Source of the DNA: Segetibacter aerophilus
GTDB taxonomy: Bacteria; Bacteroidota; Bacteroidia; Chitinophagales; Chitinophagaceae
DNA length: 64,000 nucleotides
Reading direction: 5' to 3'
Assembly (NCBI RefSeq): GCF_007991655.1
Contig: NZ_BJYT01000006.1
Span: 270,176 to 334,175, forward strand
In this document: in pieces, positions 33,835 through 43,118 of the stretch
Layout of the letters: each line of letters begins with the position of its first letter
How positions within the stretch are numbered: the first letter of the stretch is position 1
Made by a program: the position numbers and the translations under genes
Notes under the pieces: model-generated
What the model saw: only the letters and a program-made list of their open reading frames with translations
Database searches by the model: none
What the model was told of the DNA's origin: nothing

Positions 33835-34830
33835 ATGACTTTACAACATCGAATTGATCTATTAGTAAGACTGGGAGAATATTTGCAAAGAAGCGGCCAC
33901 GAATGGCAGCACATTAAGGAACAGGCCAACAGAAAAAACCCCTGGTTCGCGCCCGAGTTTATTGAAATGGCGACTAATAACATTGTCAACTCCTTTTTGC
34001 AAAAAGATAAACTTGAAAGGTGGGTGAAAGAATACAACGTTCCTGCTGAAAACAATGCACCTCTAGTGGTGGGGATAGTGATGGCTGGCAATATTCCGTT
34101 AGTAGGTTTTCATGACCTGCTTTGCATTTTTATTACAGGACATATTTCTAAAATAAAGCTATCCTCAAAAGATGAAGTGCTTTTACAACACATTGTGTCA
34201 TCGTTGAAGGAGTGGGAATCCGAAACAGCAGATTTAATCAGTATAGCTGATAATCTAAAAGGATGTGATGCATACATTGCTACAGGAAGCAATAACTCGG
34301 GAAGGTACTTTGACTACTATTTTGGAAAGTATCCTCATATTATTCGTCGCAACCGTACCAGTGTAGCTGTATTAGATGGAACAGAAACCAGTGAGGAACT
34401 TGAAAAGTTAGCTGACGATATTCAAACCTTTTTTGGGCTAGGTTGTCGTAATGTGACGAAGTTGTTTGTGCCATTAGGATATGACTTTTCGGCTCTTTTA
34501 AAAGCTCTTAACAAGTACGAGCATTACGAGAATTTTCATAAATACAAGCACAATTACGATTACCAGCTTGCGTTACTGATGATGGGAAATAAGTTCTACA
34601 TGACTAACGGAACTATTTTACTTTCTAAAAATGAGTCACTTTTTACTGCCGTTAGCCAGGTGAATTACGAGTTTTACAACGATAAGAAAGAACTTGCATC
34701 ACTGAAAGAAAATAAAGATGTACAGTGTATTGTTGGACATAATTCGATACCTTTTGGACAGGCACAACAACCTTCTTTGTTTGATTATCCTGACGGAGTT
34801 GATACAATGAAATTTGCTGTGTCTTTGTAG
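33835..34830 (+). CDS. Acyl-CoA reductase, LuxC-like
   Basis: 331 aa. Aldehyde dehydrogenase-like fold: G-I-V-M-A-G-N-I-P-L-V-G near the N-terminus, A-T-G-S-N-N-S-G-R-Y as nucleotide-binding loop, and F-F-G-L-G-C-R-N-V with the likely catalytic Cys. LuxC reduces activated fatty acids to aldehydes. LuxE and luciferase are absent, so bioluminescence is not implied; long-chain aldehyde or alcohol synthesis is more likely. Confidence 0.82.
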   Translation: MTLQHRIDLLVRLGEYLQRSGHEWQHIKEQANRKNPWFAPEFIEMATNNIVNSFLQKDKLERWVKEYNVPAENNAPLVVGIVMAGNIPLVGFHDLLCIFITGHISKIKLSSKDEVLLQHIVSSLKEWESETADLISIADNLKGCDAYIATGSNNSGRYFDYYFGKYPHIIRRNRTSVAVLDGTETSEELEKLADDIQTFFGLGCRNVTKLFVPLGYDFSALLKALNKYEHYENFHKYKHNYDYQLALLMMGNKFYMTNGTILLSKNESLFTAVSQVNYEFYNDKKELASLKENKDVQCIVGHNSIPFGQAQQPSLFDYPDGVDTMKFAVSL

Positions 34831-35062
34831 TTTTACGGAAGTAGCAGCTTTAGCAAAAGAATGGGTTTGTATGAGTAAGGTGTAAATGTCTTTCCGTCAC
34901 AGCAGTTGAAGAATGACATTATGATTCTGACTTTTTTGCTGATCTACGACAACCTTCGTCAATTTTATGTTAAATGGTTCTTTTGATTTTCAATGATTTA
35001 AACACTTTTATTAGTTTGCTGTTCATAGGCATATTATTTGACAACCTTAATTAAAAAGATAG

Positions 35063-36577
35063 ATGATGAAACTTAAGAACATTCTCTTGGTAATTCTCAT
35101 CAGTGCCGCCACCTCCTTTTTGAGTGTGTGGGGCTACAACCGATGGGAGGCGAAGCAGACAGCAGGAGTGCAGGAACCCGGAAAATTGCCAATTAACTAC
35201 GCAGGCTTTTTTGACGGCGAGAGAGCAGCAGGAGCTGTTGATTTTACCGCGGCCTCTACCTCTGCAACACCTGCAGTGGTTCATATAAAAACAAAAACAA
35301 AAGCGCGGCAAGTGACTAACAACCTACCTCGTAGTCGTAGCCGTAATCCTTTTTCGGATCTTTTTGGTGATGACTTTGGCGATTTGTTTGGAGGTCCTCA
35401 ATCGCAGACTATCCCTGAACAACGTGCAAGTGGAAGCGGAGTCTTAATCAGTAACGATGGTTTTATTGTAACTAACAATCACGTCATTGATGGTGCTGAT
35501 GACATTAATATCACGCTCAACAATAAACGGTCGTACAAGGCGACTTTAATTGGTGCTGACCCAAGTAGCGATATTGCTGTTCTTAAAATTGAAGGCAAAA
35601 ACTTTCCATACCTTGTTTACGGAAATAGCGACGATGTGAAGCTCGGTCAATGGGTTTTAGCTGTAGGTTATCCGCTTACTTTAGATGTTACCGTAACAGC
35701 AGGAATTATTAGTGCGAAAGCCAGGTCAATAGGCATTAACCGCAGGCAAAGTGAAAGTCCAATTGAGAGTTTTCTTCAAACAGACGCAGCGGTTAACCCA
35801 GGAAATAGCGGAGGCGCTTTAATTAATACAGATGGCCAACTAATCGGTATTAATTCGGCCATTGCATCTCCAACAGGTAGTTATGCGGGTTACTCTTACG
35901 CAGTACCAGTTAACATTGTGAAGAAAGTAGTGAACGATTTAATGAAGTTCGGAACAGTTCAAAGAGCATATTTAGGTATTCAATACTCAATGGGCGAGCC
36001 TACTGAGGATGAGAAAAAAGAATATGGATTAAGAGATGGTGAAGGGGTTGTAGTAACAGATGTTCCCGTAGGCGGAGCCGCAAGTGTTGCCGGCATCAAA
36101 AAAGGAGATATTGTTACGAAAATAAACGAGGTGAAAGTTACTACCGGACCTGAAATGGTTGAACAAGTGACGCGTTATAAGCCAGGTGATAAAATCACTG
36201 TTACTTACCTTAGAGATGGCAAAGAAAATACTGCTACCCTTACACTTAAGAATCGTTCAGGTAATACAAACGTTGTAAAAAATGCTACTATTCTTGAAAA
36301 ACTGGGTGGTACATTAGAAAACCTTGACAAGAAAACGGCAGCAACATACGATGTTCCCGGTGGAGTTGTAGTGAGAAAAATTGGAAGTGGCGCCTTAAGC
36401 AAAACCAAAATGCAGGACGGTTTTGTAATCACAAGTGTAAATGGAATTGTGATTAAAAACACAGACGATTTGCGTGCTGCTTTAGAAAGAAACAAAGGTA
36501 ATAACGTGAAATTGGAAGGAATGTATCCAGGCTATGAAGGCAGCTACGGATATCCATTAAATTTAGAGGGAGAATAA
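35063..36577 (+). CDS. degP: DegP/HtrA-family periplasmic serine protease
   Basis: 504 aa. An N-terminal signal-anchor is followed by a trypsin-like domain with triad His in V-T-N-N-H-V-I-D-G, Asp in S-S-D-I-A-V-L-K, and Ser in N-P-G-N-S-G-G-A-L. Two PDZ domains follow (from about 300 and 410). It removes or refolds damaged envelope proteins. A strong terminator follows the stop. Confidence 0.95.
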   Translation: MMKLKNILLVILISAATSFLSVWGYNRWEAKQTAGVQEPGKLPINYAGFFDGERAAGAVDFTAASTSATPAVVHIKTKTKARQVTNNLPRSRSRNPFSDLFGDDFGDLFGGPQSQTIPEQRASGSGVLISNDGFIVTNNHVIDGADDINITLNNKRSYKATLIGADPSSDIAVLKIEGKNFPYLVYGNSDDVKLGQWVLAVGYPLTLDVTVTAGIISAKARSIGINRRQSESPIESFLQTDAAVNPGNSGGALINTDGQLIGINSAIASPTGSYAGYSYAVPVNIVKKVVNDLMKFGTVQRAYLGIQYSMGEPTEDEKKEYGLRDGEGVVVTDVPVGGAASVAGIKKGDIVTKINEVKVTTGPEMVEQVTRYKPGDKITVTYLRDGKENTATLTLKNRSGNTNVVKNATILEKLGGTLENLDKKTAATYDVPGGVVVRKIGSGALSKTKMQDGFVITSVNGIVIKNTDDLRAALERNKGNNVKLEGMYPGYEGSYGYPLNLEGE

Positions 36578-36604
36578 CTCAGCTGATATAAAATCGAATA
36601 AGTG

Positions 36605-36637
36605 AAAGGCCGTCTTGAAAGGACGGCCTTTTTTTAT
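36605..36637 (+). terminator. Terminator of the DegP-like gene
   Basis: 10-bp stem AAAGGCCGTC (36605-36614) / GACGGCCTTT (36622-36631) with a run of seven T. Confidence 0.9.
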
Positions 36638-36695
36638 GACTTTATTCTTTGTTTAATTTCGAAAAGCCTGGTCAAAACGTTCAAACCGTGACCAT

Positions 36696-38225
36696 TTACA
36701 AAACGGCACTTATCTCATGGCCCTTACCTTTTGAGATTATAAACAGCCCGATAAAGGTTAGCAACCCATTTAAGATTAAAAGTTCGACGCCTATTTGATA
36801 ACCTCCAAACCATGTAGCGGAATGTTCGCTGACATAATAACAAATAGCAGGAGCTACCAGGCAAATAATAGGTACAACGATTCCATCGGCTATTTTTCTT
36901 TTTGTCAAAATTCCAAAAGCAAATAGTCCCAGCAACGGTCCGTAAGTATATCCTGCAAGTTTTAAAATGATGTCAATAATAGACTTGTTATCAATCCACT
37001 TAAACAATAGTACGCACAAGAAGAAAATCAGGGCAAAAATCATGTGCGTCGTTATCCTGATATTCTTCTTTTTATTTTCTGTCCAGGCTTCGTTTCTTTT
37101 TAAGCCAATTATGTCAATACAGAAAGAGGATGTTAATGCTGTTAAAGCGCCGTCGGCACTTGGAAAGAGTGCAGAAATTAAGCCTATTATAAAAATGATC
37201 CCAATGACGGGTGGCAGGTAGTTGAATGCAATCTGCGGAAAAATATTGTCGCCTATAATGTTTTTCCCATCTAATAAAAATTGTGTTTGTTGTTTACCAT
37301 TTACCAATACCTGCTCAAATGCTCCACCCTTATTAATAGCAAACAGGTACAAAAGTCCACCTAACACCAGGAAGATAAACACAACTACCCCTTGTAAAAG
37401 GCTCAATGTAATCATGTTTTTCTGAGAATCTCCAAGGGTACGTACGCTGATATTTTTCTGCATCATCTCCTGGTCAAGACCGGTCATAGCAATGGTGATA
37501 AACGCCCCGCCAATAATAGACTTTAGAAAGTAACCAGCACTTTTATAATCAGTATTTAGGAGGTGTAAATAATTGTGGGATTTTAGTTCGCCCCAGGTAC
37601 TGGCCATTCCAAGGTTAAGGGAATTCATTATATAAGCCACACACACCAGCAAACCAATAAGTATAAATGAGGTTTGCAACGTATCGGTAAACACAATCGT
37701 TTTCACACCCCCTTTAAAGGTATAGAGAATGATCATTAGCAAGATAACAAAGGTGGTTAACCAGAACGGAACACCCATGTTATCGAGAATGAAAATCTGG
37801 AGTACGTTTATGACAAGGTAAAGTCTTGCTGTAGCGCCGAAGGTTCGAGAGATAATAAAAAACAAAGCACCTGTTTTGTAAGATGAAACGCCCAGCCGCT
37901 GTAATAGGTAACTATAAATAGACGTGAGGTTCATGCGGTAATACAAGGGCAGCAGTACAAATGCAACAACAAAATATCCGAGGAAATATCCAATAACAAC
38001 CTGGAAATAGCCAAAGCTTCCAAGCCCTACTGTACCCGGAACACTTACAAAAGTTACCCCGCTTAAAGAAGTTCCTATCATACCAAACGCTACCAGCATC
38101 CAGTTGCTGCTGCGATTGCCAATGAAGAAAGTGTCGTTGTTACTGTTGCGGCTGGTATACCACGCTACTCCCAACAAAAGGAAAAAGTATCCAAAAACGA
38201 ATGTAAACAGGAGAGTTGGAGACAT
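36696..38225 (-). CDS. Sodium:solute symporter family protein
   Basis: 509 aa with about 13 membrane helices. The SSS signature is visible (G-M-I-G-T-S-L-S-G-V-T-F-V-S-V-P-G near the N-terminus and F-P-S-A-D-G-A-L-T-A-L-T-S in the middle). It takes up a solute with Na+; sugars, sialic acid or amino acids are all possible. It is convergent with the DegP-like gene. Confidence 0.9.
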   Translation of the reverse strand: MSPTLLFTFVFGYFFLLLGVAWYTSRNSNNDTFFIGNRSSNWMLVAFGMIGTSLSGVTFVSVPGTVGLGSFGYFQVVIGYFLGYFVVAFVLLPLYYRMNLTSIYSYLLQRLGVSSYKTGALFFIISRTFGATARLYLVINVLQIFILDNMGVPFWLTTFVILLMIILYTFKGGVKTIVFTDTLQTSFILIGLLVCVAYIMNSLNLGMASTWGELKSHNYLHLLNTDYKSAGYFLKSIIGGAFITIAMTGLDQEMMQKNISVRTLGDSQKNMITLSLLQGVVVFIFLVLGGLLYLFAINKGGAFEQVLVNGKQQTQFLLDGKNIIGDNIFPQIAFNYLPPVIGIIFIIGLISALFPSADGALTALTSSFCIDIIGLKRNEAWTENKKKNIRITTHMIFALIFFLCVLLFKWIDNKSIIDIILKLAGYTYGPLLGLFAFGILTKRKIADGIVVPIICLVAPAICYYVSEHSATWFGGYQIGVELLILNGLLTFIGLFIISKGKGHEISAVL

Positions 38226-38313
38226 AGGCTAGTATGATATTAATGTTACTCTATTAGAGGGTGAAAAGTAGGAAAAAATAATGAGCTAATATTGCCGTGT
38301 CAAAAGCAATCAG

Positions 38314-38865
38314 ATGAATCTAACATCAATAGCAGTCTTCTGCGGATCTCAAAAAGGATCTGATCCGGTATTTGTGCAACATGCAACAGAGTTAGGCGAA
38401 TACATGGGCAGAAACAACATTACGTTGATTTACGGCGGCGGTAAAAAAGGGCTTATGGGAGCTGTAGCAGACGCTGCAATGAAAAGTGGAGGAAAGGTGA
38501 CCGGCATTATCCCCGAAATCTTAATAGGATGGGAGCATCAACATACTGCTATAACGGACTTGCAGGTGGTCGCTGACATGCATGCACGCAAGAAGATTAT
38601 GTATGACCTCTGCGACGCTGCTATTATTTTACCCGGTGGTAACGGTACGCTTGATGAAATGTTTGAGATGCTTACATGGAACACGCTCAAGATCCACAAC
38701 AAAAAAATAATCCTGCTGAATTCAGCAGGATTCTATAATCACTTAATCAGTCATATTGCTCACATGCAGGCGTGCGACTTTTTATACGAAGACTGGCACG
38801 ATCGCATCTTAGTAGTGGAAACGGCCCAACAACTTATTTCCTTCTTGGACGAAGATAAAAGTTAA
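38314..38865 (+). CDS. LOG-family nucleotide phosphoribohydrolase (TIGR00730)
   Basis: 183 aa Rossmann-like protein. The family motif P-G-G-N-G-T-L-D-E is present, as is the preceding G-G-G-K-K-G-L-M-G. LOG proteins cleave nucleoside 5'-monophosphates (often cytokinin-type AMP) to free base; many are wrongly called lysine decarboxylase. Its last 32 bp overlap the convergent beta-barrel gene. A 24-bp perfect palindrome lies within its coding sequence at 38709-38732. Confidence 0.9.
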   Translation: MNLTSIAVFCGSQKGSDPVFVQHATELGEYMGRNNITLIYGGGKKGLMGAVADAAMKSGGKVTGIIPEILIGWEHQHTAITDLQVVADMHARKKIMYDLCDAAIILPGGNGTLDEMFEMLTWNTLKIHNKKIILLNSAGFYNHLISHIAHMQACDFLYEDWHDRILVVETAQQLISFLDEDKS

Positions 38866-39427
38866 AACCAGTTCTTAGTATTGGTTGTTTTGAACCTAAG
38901 TATCCTATGTAAGGAGACTCTGGGTTGTTACCGACATCAAACATAATTACCGTATAAAAGCTACTTCTACCTATTTCACGGCTTGTATAGCCAGCACCTA
39001 ACAGAAGGCTTGGAGCCTGTTGTTTATAGATCGTCTCCTGTCCCGAATAAACATCTCTGAGAGTAGTGTTGATCCTGTTATATTCAGGTAAAACCTGGAG
39101 AAAAACGCTCCTGATCGGAAACACCCGTACAAACATTCCCGCTCCGTAATTGAAACTTCTTTGCCGTATTCCTCCGTTGTATTCTGCTGAATAGGAATTG
39201 TAATTGAAGTTGGTCGAAATTCCTGCATCAAGCCACTGGGCAATGCTATAACCTATCTCCGGATTTGCTCCTCCACTAAACCCGCCGCTACTTAATCCCA
39301 GTCCTATTGCAGCTCCGATAAAAATATTATCTCTTCTAAATTTGTGGCTTTTTTCCTCTTCTTCCTCCTGCGCAAAAACCGACACGCTTAAAGAAACTAA
39401 ACCTAACACAACTAATACTCGCTTCAT
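38834..39427 (-). CDS. Outer-membrane beta-barrel protein
   Basis: 197 aa. Signal peptide (to S-V-F-A-Q-E), then an acidic stretch, then alternating beta strands with glycine turns (F-I-G-A-A-I-G-L-G-L-S-S-G-G-F-S-G-G) and a terminal aromatic strand with G-F-N-F-Y-L-R-P-R. It resembles the DUF-type outer-membrane beta-barrels of Bacteroidota. It overlaps the LOG gene by 32 bp at its 3' end. Confidence 0.78.
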   Translation of the reverse strand: MKRVLVVLGLVSLSVSVFAQEEEEEKSHKFRRDNIFIGAAIGLGLSSGGFSGGANPEIGYSIAQWLDAGISTNFNYNSYSAEYNGGIRQRSFNYGAGMFVRVFPIRSVFLQVLPEYNRINTTLRDVYSGQETIYKQQAPSLLLGAGYTSREIGRSSFYTVIMFDVGNNPESPYIGYLGSKQPILRTGFNFYLRPRRK

Positions 39428-39507
39428 TCTTTTTACTTTAGTTTAAATCAAAAATACTGCCTTTCCTAAAAACGTTGAAACCAACATTTGTCCTTTGTTA
39501 TACCCCG

Positions 39508-39527
39508 GTTGTGTCACTCACTTGTAC
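39508..39527 (+). repeat. Dispersed 20-bp intergenic repeat, copy 3
   Basis: GTTGTGTCACTCACTTGTAC, identical to copies 1 and 2. It lies between divergent genes. Confidence 0.85.
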
Positions 39528-39701
39528 TGCTTGTTTTATTGCATCTTTTATAAGTGCGGATATTTAAAACTACAAGATTGCTTCCTACGTTAGAAGGTTG
39601 GGTAGCTTAAAAACAAAGTAAAGAAACATGATAAAGAAATCCTCAATTGTTAAAATTTGGTAACAAAATTGTGAGTTGTTAAAGAAATACGAAGTAGATC
39701 G

Positions 39702-39726
39702 TATATTTGATACGAAACTATTCGTA
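39702..39726 (+). promoter_or_regulatory. Putative promoter -7 box followed by an operator-like palindrome
   Basis: TATATTTG (39702-39709) fits the Bacteroidota -7 consensus TAnnTTTG; a TTGT lies about 22 bp upstream. Directly behind is TACGAA-ACTA-TTCGTA (39711-39726), a perfect 6-bp inverted repeat, 25 bp before the start of the coiled-coil gene. Possible operator or transcript-leader hairpin. Confidence 0.4.
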
Positions 39727-39751
39727 ATAAAGAAATTAAAACCAACATGTC

Positions 39752-40555
39752 ATGGAAAAAACTTCATCATTTGCAAAAATTGTTTATCTGTTGGCTCTTA
39801 TTGCTACTATCATTGGCTTTAGGGCATTTAGTCAAAAGCCTGAGACAAATCCCAACCGAAAAGAGCAAGCAACAAAAGATAATGATACCACCAAATCAAG
39901 TAAACGTTTTAGGTATGAAGACAATCTGAATTCAGATAGGCTTGACATGGAATTAAATCAACTCAACATGAATTTGGAGCAATTGAATGAGAGGCTAAAA
40001 AACATCGATTTTAGCAAGGCGCAAAGGCAAATTGACCAGGCTATGAAAAAGATCGACGCTGAAAAAATTTCAGCGGAAGTAAACCGTTCTCTAAAAAGCA
40101 TAGATTGGAACCGGATGAACAGGGAAATAGATGAAAGCATTGCAAAAGTAGATAAGGTAAAAATGATGGAAGTCAGAAGAGAGATGGAGAAGATGAAAGA
40201 GAAATTTCAGAACCAGAAGATGGACTTCAAGTTCGACATGCCGGATATTGATACTAAAAAAATAAGGCTAAATACTGAAAAGGCGATGAAAGAGGCGCGT
40301 AAGTCAATGGAGAAAGCGCGGGGTTCAATGGAAAAGGCAAGAGAGGAAATGAAGAGTCTTCGTGACTTTACCAATGCATTGCAAAGCGAAGGACTAATAG
40401 ACAAGTCAAAGCCTTACAAGATTGAGGTGAAAGATGGCGAACTGTACATCAACGGAAACAAGCAATCTAAAGAAGTGAATGATAAATACCGCAAGTACTT
40501 CAAGAAGGAAAACTTTACCATCAACATGAACCGGGATGAGGGGATAAGGATTTGA
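39752..40555 (+). CDS. Exported coiled-coil protein of unknown function
   Basis: 267 aa. A signal peptide or anchor at residues 1-28 precedes a long region of heptad-like repeats: E-L-N-Q-L-N-M-N-L-E-Q-L-N-E-R-L, then repeated K-I-D or S-I-D helices, then K-A-M-K-E-A-R-K-S-M-E-K-A-R-G-S-M-E-K-A-R. A small C-terminal segment (Y-K-I-E-V-K-D-G-E-L-Y-I-N-G-N-K-Q) resembles part of Bacteroidota envelope-stress proteins. Likely an envelope coiled-coil; no enzyme motif. It is preceded by a promoter-like box and palindrome. Confidence 0.75.
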   Translation: MEKTSSFAKIVYLLALIATIIGFRAFSQKPETNPNRKEQATKDNDTTKSSKRFRYEDNLNSDRLDMELNQLNMNLEQLNERLKNIDFSKAQRQIDQAMKKIDAEKISAEVNRSLKSIDWNRMNREIDESIAKVDKVKMMEVRREMEKMKEKFQNQKMDFKFDMPDIDTKKIRLNTEKAMKEARKSMEKARGSMEKAREEMKSLRDFTNALQSEGLIDKSKPYKIEVKDGELYINGNKQSKEVNDKYRKYFKKENFTINMNRDEGIRI

Positions 40556-40560
40556 TGGAA

Positions 40561-40607
40561 ATATGTATTAACTGAAACAGCGCAAGCTTGTTTCAGTTAA
40601 TACATAT
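40561..40607. terminator. Long perfect hairpin downstream of the coiled-coil gene
   Basis: Two 19-bp arms (ATATGTATTAACTGAAACA at 40561-40579 and its complement at 40589-40607) with a 9-base loop, just after a stop codon. No T-run follows on either side, so it may be a transcript-end stabiliser or convergent terminator rather than a classical one. Confidence 0.5.
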
Positions 40608-40638
40608 CATAGTAGAAAATGCTAAATAGAAATTATCT

Positions 40639-40658
40639 GTAGAAGTGAGTGACACAAC
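40639..40658 (-). repeat. Dispersed 20-bp intergenic repeat, copy 4
   Basis: Reverse complement of the repeat with one mismatch (GTAGAAGTGAGTGACACAAC). It lies between convergent genes. Confidence 0.8.
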
Positions 40659-40730
40659 CAACGCTGAAAAGGGTTATAAAGCTGGGAGCAAAATTTATCT
40701 CAAAAAGATTAAAAGCTGCAAACAGGATGG

Positions 40731-42044
40731 CTACTTCGCTATATCGATCTTAACCTTTTTATTTTTAATTTTTTCGTCTTTAATATTCACCAGAATATTG
40801 CTCACCTTAACCTTTCTTACGGCGACAAAAGAGAAGAAATCTTTTACTTCTATCAGTCCAATATCCTCCTTCTTCAATTGACCTTTATTGGTAAGAAAGC
40901 CAACAATATCGATTTTGTTTACTTTATCTTTTTTACCTGCTGCTATAAATAGGGTAGACCACTTTGGTTTTTCGGGCAGTTCGTTGCTCTCAGGTAACTC
41001 TATTTCCTGCGTATTAGTTGGAATATAATCAGGCACTTTTTCCTCAGGGCCAATAATTAGAATTGCTGTTCCACTTGCTTCCATGCGGGCAGTTCGTCCG
41101 TTGCGATGTGTAAACACATCTTCCGTTGCAGGCAAATGATAATGGATAATGTAGCGGATATTAGGTATGTCGAGACCGCGCGATGCAAGGTCGGTAGTGA
41201 CTAGAATATTCGAAGTCCCGTTCCTGAATTTTGCCAGCGCACTTTCACGTTCCTGTTGCTCAAGTGCCCCGTGGTAGTAGACGTTTACAATACCCTTATC
41301 AGCAAGCAAAGCACTGGTTCGTTCAACAGCTTCGCGATGGTTACAAAAAATAATCGTAGACCTGTTGCCAAAATAACAAACGAGTCTAAAGAGTGTATCA
41401 GATTTGTCTTTATCATCACTCATTATAACTTTTACTTCCAGTGCAGCTTCTTTTTCGCCTGTTAAAAAATTTAGTCGCAGGGGATCGTTTAGTTGAATAA
41501 AGTCGGGAATTTCTGTCGCTTCGGTCGCAGAAGTTAGGATCCTTTTTTTGAGGTTTTTTACGGACTCGATAATGAACGCCATTTCCTCCTGGAAACCTAA
41601 TTCGAGCGATTTATCAAATTCATCTAGCACCAGCGTTTCTATACTGTCTACCTGCATATTTCCTCTGCGGATGTGATCTCCAATGCGGCCTGGAGTTCCA
41701 ACGATCAGCGCCGGAGCTTGCAACAGATTGTTTTCTTCAATCTCTCGCTTGTGACCACCGTAACAACTGGTTACTTTGAAACCGGTGCCCATTGTCTTAA
41801 AAACTTGCTCGATTTGTAAAGCAAGTTCACGGGAGGGCACAACTACAAGTGCCTGTGTTTTATTATTGGTTTTGTCTAGTCTTTGCAAGACAGGTAATAA
41901 GAAGGCAAGCGTTTTTCCTGAGCCTGTAGAAGAAAGTAGAACAACATCGTTCGGCTTTTCATTTGCCTCTAATGAAGCCAGCTGCATTTCATTCAGCTTT
42001 TCTATCTTAAAATTTTGCAGTATCTGTGTTATCATTTCTTCCAT
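40731..42044 (-). CDS. DEAD/DEAH-box RNA helicase with DEFD box
   Basis: 437 aa. Motif I S-S-T-G-S-G-K-T (38-45), motif Ib T-P-G-R, motif II D-E-F-D (141-144, instead of DEAD), motif III S-A-T, and motif VI H-R-N-G-R-T-A-R are visible. The C-terminus (about 360-437) resembles a DbpA-like RNA-binding domain. It probably remodels RNA, for example during ribosome assembly. The altered motif II is worth noting. Confidence 0.9.
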   Translation of the reverse strand: MEEMITQILQNFKIEKLNEMQLASLEANEKPNDVVLLSSTGSGKTLAFLLPVLQRLDKTNNKTQALVVVPSRELALQIEQVFKTMGTGFKVTSCYGGHKREIEENNLLQAPALIVGTPGRIGDHIRRGNMQVDSIETLVLDEFDKSLELGFQEEMAFIIESVKNLKKRILTSATEATEIPDFIQLNDPLRLNFLTGEKEAALEVKVIMSDDKDKSDTLFRLVCYFGNRSTIIFCNHREAVERTSALLADKGIVNVYYHGALEQQERESALAKFRNGTSNILVTTDLASRGLDIPNIRYIIHYHLPATEDVFTHRNGRTARMEASGTAILIIGPEEKVPDYIPTNTQEIELPESNELPEKPKWSTLFIAAGKKDKVNKIDIVGFLTNKGQLKKEDIGLIEVKDFFSFVAVRKVKVSNILVNIKDEKIKNKKVKIDIAK

Positions 42045-42104
42045 AGCCGCAAAAGTACGAAAGATGAAATCTTTACGATGTTAAAGCAACAGCCATAGAA
42101 ATTC

Positions 42105-43007
42105 CTAATTTTTTCCGTCAATTATAACAGGCGTTTTGCTGCCCATAATGATAACCTTAGCGTTAGCAGAAGTAGCTATTTCTTTCATAGCTTTTATCTG
42201 TTCGTATTGTAGCTGGTTGTCTGTTAGGCCGGTATTAATTATCCTTTGATAATCAGCTATACCTTGGGCTTCAACTCTTTTACGTTCGGCTTCTTGTTTT
42301 TCTTTTTGCAGTACAAAGAACATTTTTTGAGCTTCCTGCTCAGCGTTTATTTTCTCTTCGATAGCCGCTTTTACCCGGTTTGGAAGTGTAATATTTCTTA
42401 CTAGCAATTGCTCCAGCTCCAAACCACGCATCCTAAAATTTTCTTCAATCGTCTTATAAATCCTAGTTTGGAATTCGTCGCGTTTGGTGCTGTAAAGATC
42501 TATAGCGGTATAGTAAACAGAGTTATCCCGGATCTTGGTGCGCGTTACTGGGCGCACAATTTTATCCCTAAAATCTAATCCCGTTTGCCTTACTAAGCGC
42601 GGTGCTTCGGTTGCCTGAACTCTATATAATACGGTAAGGTCTATGATAACCTCAAGACCGTCGGAAGTTAATACCCTGATCGCGTCATCTCCTGATTTAT
42701 CTCCTTCATCATGCACCCCACTCATCGTATAGTTTTCTGTACGCACATCTATGGTATTTACCTTAACAAATGGGTTGATAAGATGAAGGCCACTTGTTAG
42801 GATATTGTTTTGAATTTTACCAAAAATAGATTGAACACCTACCTCACCCGCATCTATCTGAACCATACAGGAAGTAAGTATACCAATTACAATCATTATG
42901 GAAGCAACTATTCGAATAACACCGGTATAGCCAGGTAGAGGAGATTGCATTTTGCGAAGAGCACCAGCCGCTAAAAAAGCAGCGAGGCCTAATATAATCA
43001 GTAACAT
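42105..43007 (-). CDS. Prohibitin/SPFH-family membrane protein
   Basis: 300 aa. An N-terminal hydrophobic region (two possible helices to about residue 48) is followed by an SPFH domain (G-L-H-L-I-N-P-F, then L-T-V-L-Y-R-V) and a long coiled-coil (E-E-K-I-N-A-E-Q-E-A-Q-K-M-F, then K-E-K-Q-E-A-E-R-K-R-V-E-A-Q-G). It probably assembles into membrane rings affecting protein quality control. Confidence 0.9.
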   Translation of the reverse strand: MLLIILGLAAFLAAGALRKMQSPLPGYTGVIRIVASIMIVIGILTSCMVQIDAGEVGVQSIFGKIQNNILTSGLHLINPFVKVNTIDVRTENYTMSGVHDEGDKSGDDAIRVLTSDGLEVIIDLTVLYRVQATEAPRLVRQTGLDFRDKIVRPVTRTKIRDNSVYYTAIDLYSTKRDEFQTRIYKTIEENFRMRGLELEQLLVRNITLPNRVKAAIEEKINAEQEAQKMFFVLQKEKQEAERKRVEAQGIADYQRIINTGLTDNQLQYEQIKAMKEIATSANAKVIIMGSKTPVIIDGKN

Positions 43008-43118
43008 TTTTTAAGGGTTTATGAGATATAAAGATAAGGCATAGAAAGCCGCAGTACAGAATATATGCAACTGGAACAAATCGTGAGAAAAACATTCAAA
43101 GCGCTAGCTGAAAATCTT

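Larger units (their letters stand above)
39428..39751. other. Divergent intergenic region with repeat and promoter-like elements
   Basis: 324 bp between a minus and a plus gene. It holds repeat copy 3 (39508-39527), a promoter-like box at 39702-39709 and a palindrome at 39711-39726 (listed). Nothing else was seen. Confidence 0.6.

Noticed and set aside
33426..34830. Bioluminescence locus suggested by the LuxC-like gene
   Set aside because: No luxE, luxA or luxB genes are present; LuxC-like reductases are widespread without luminescence.
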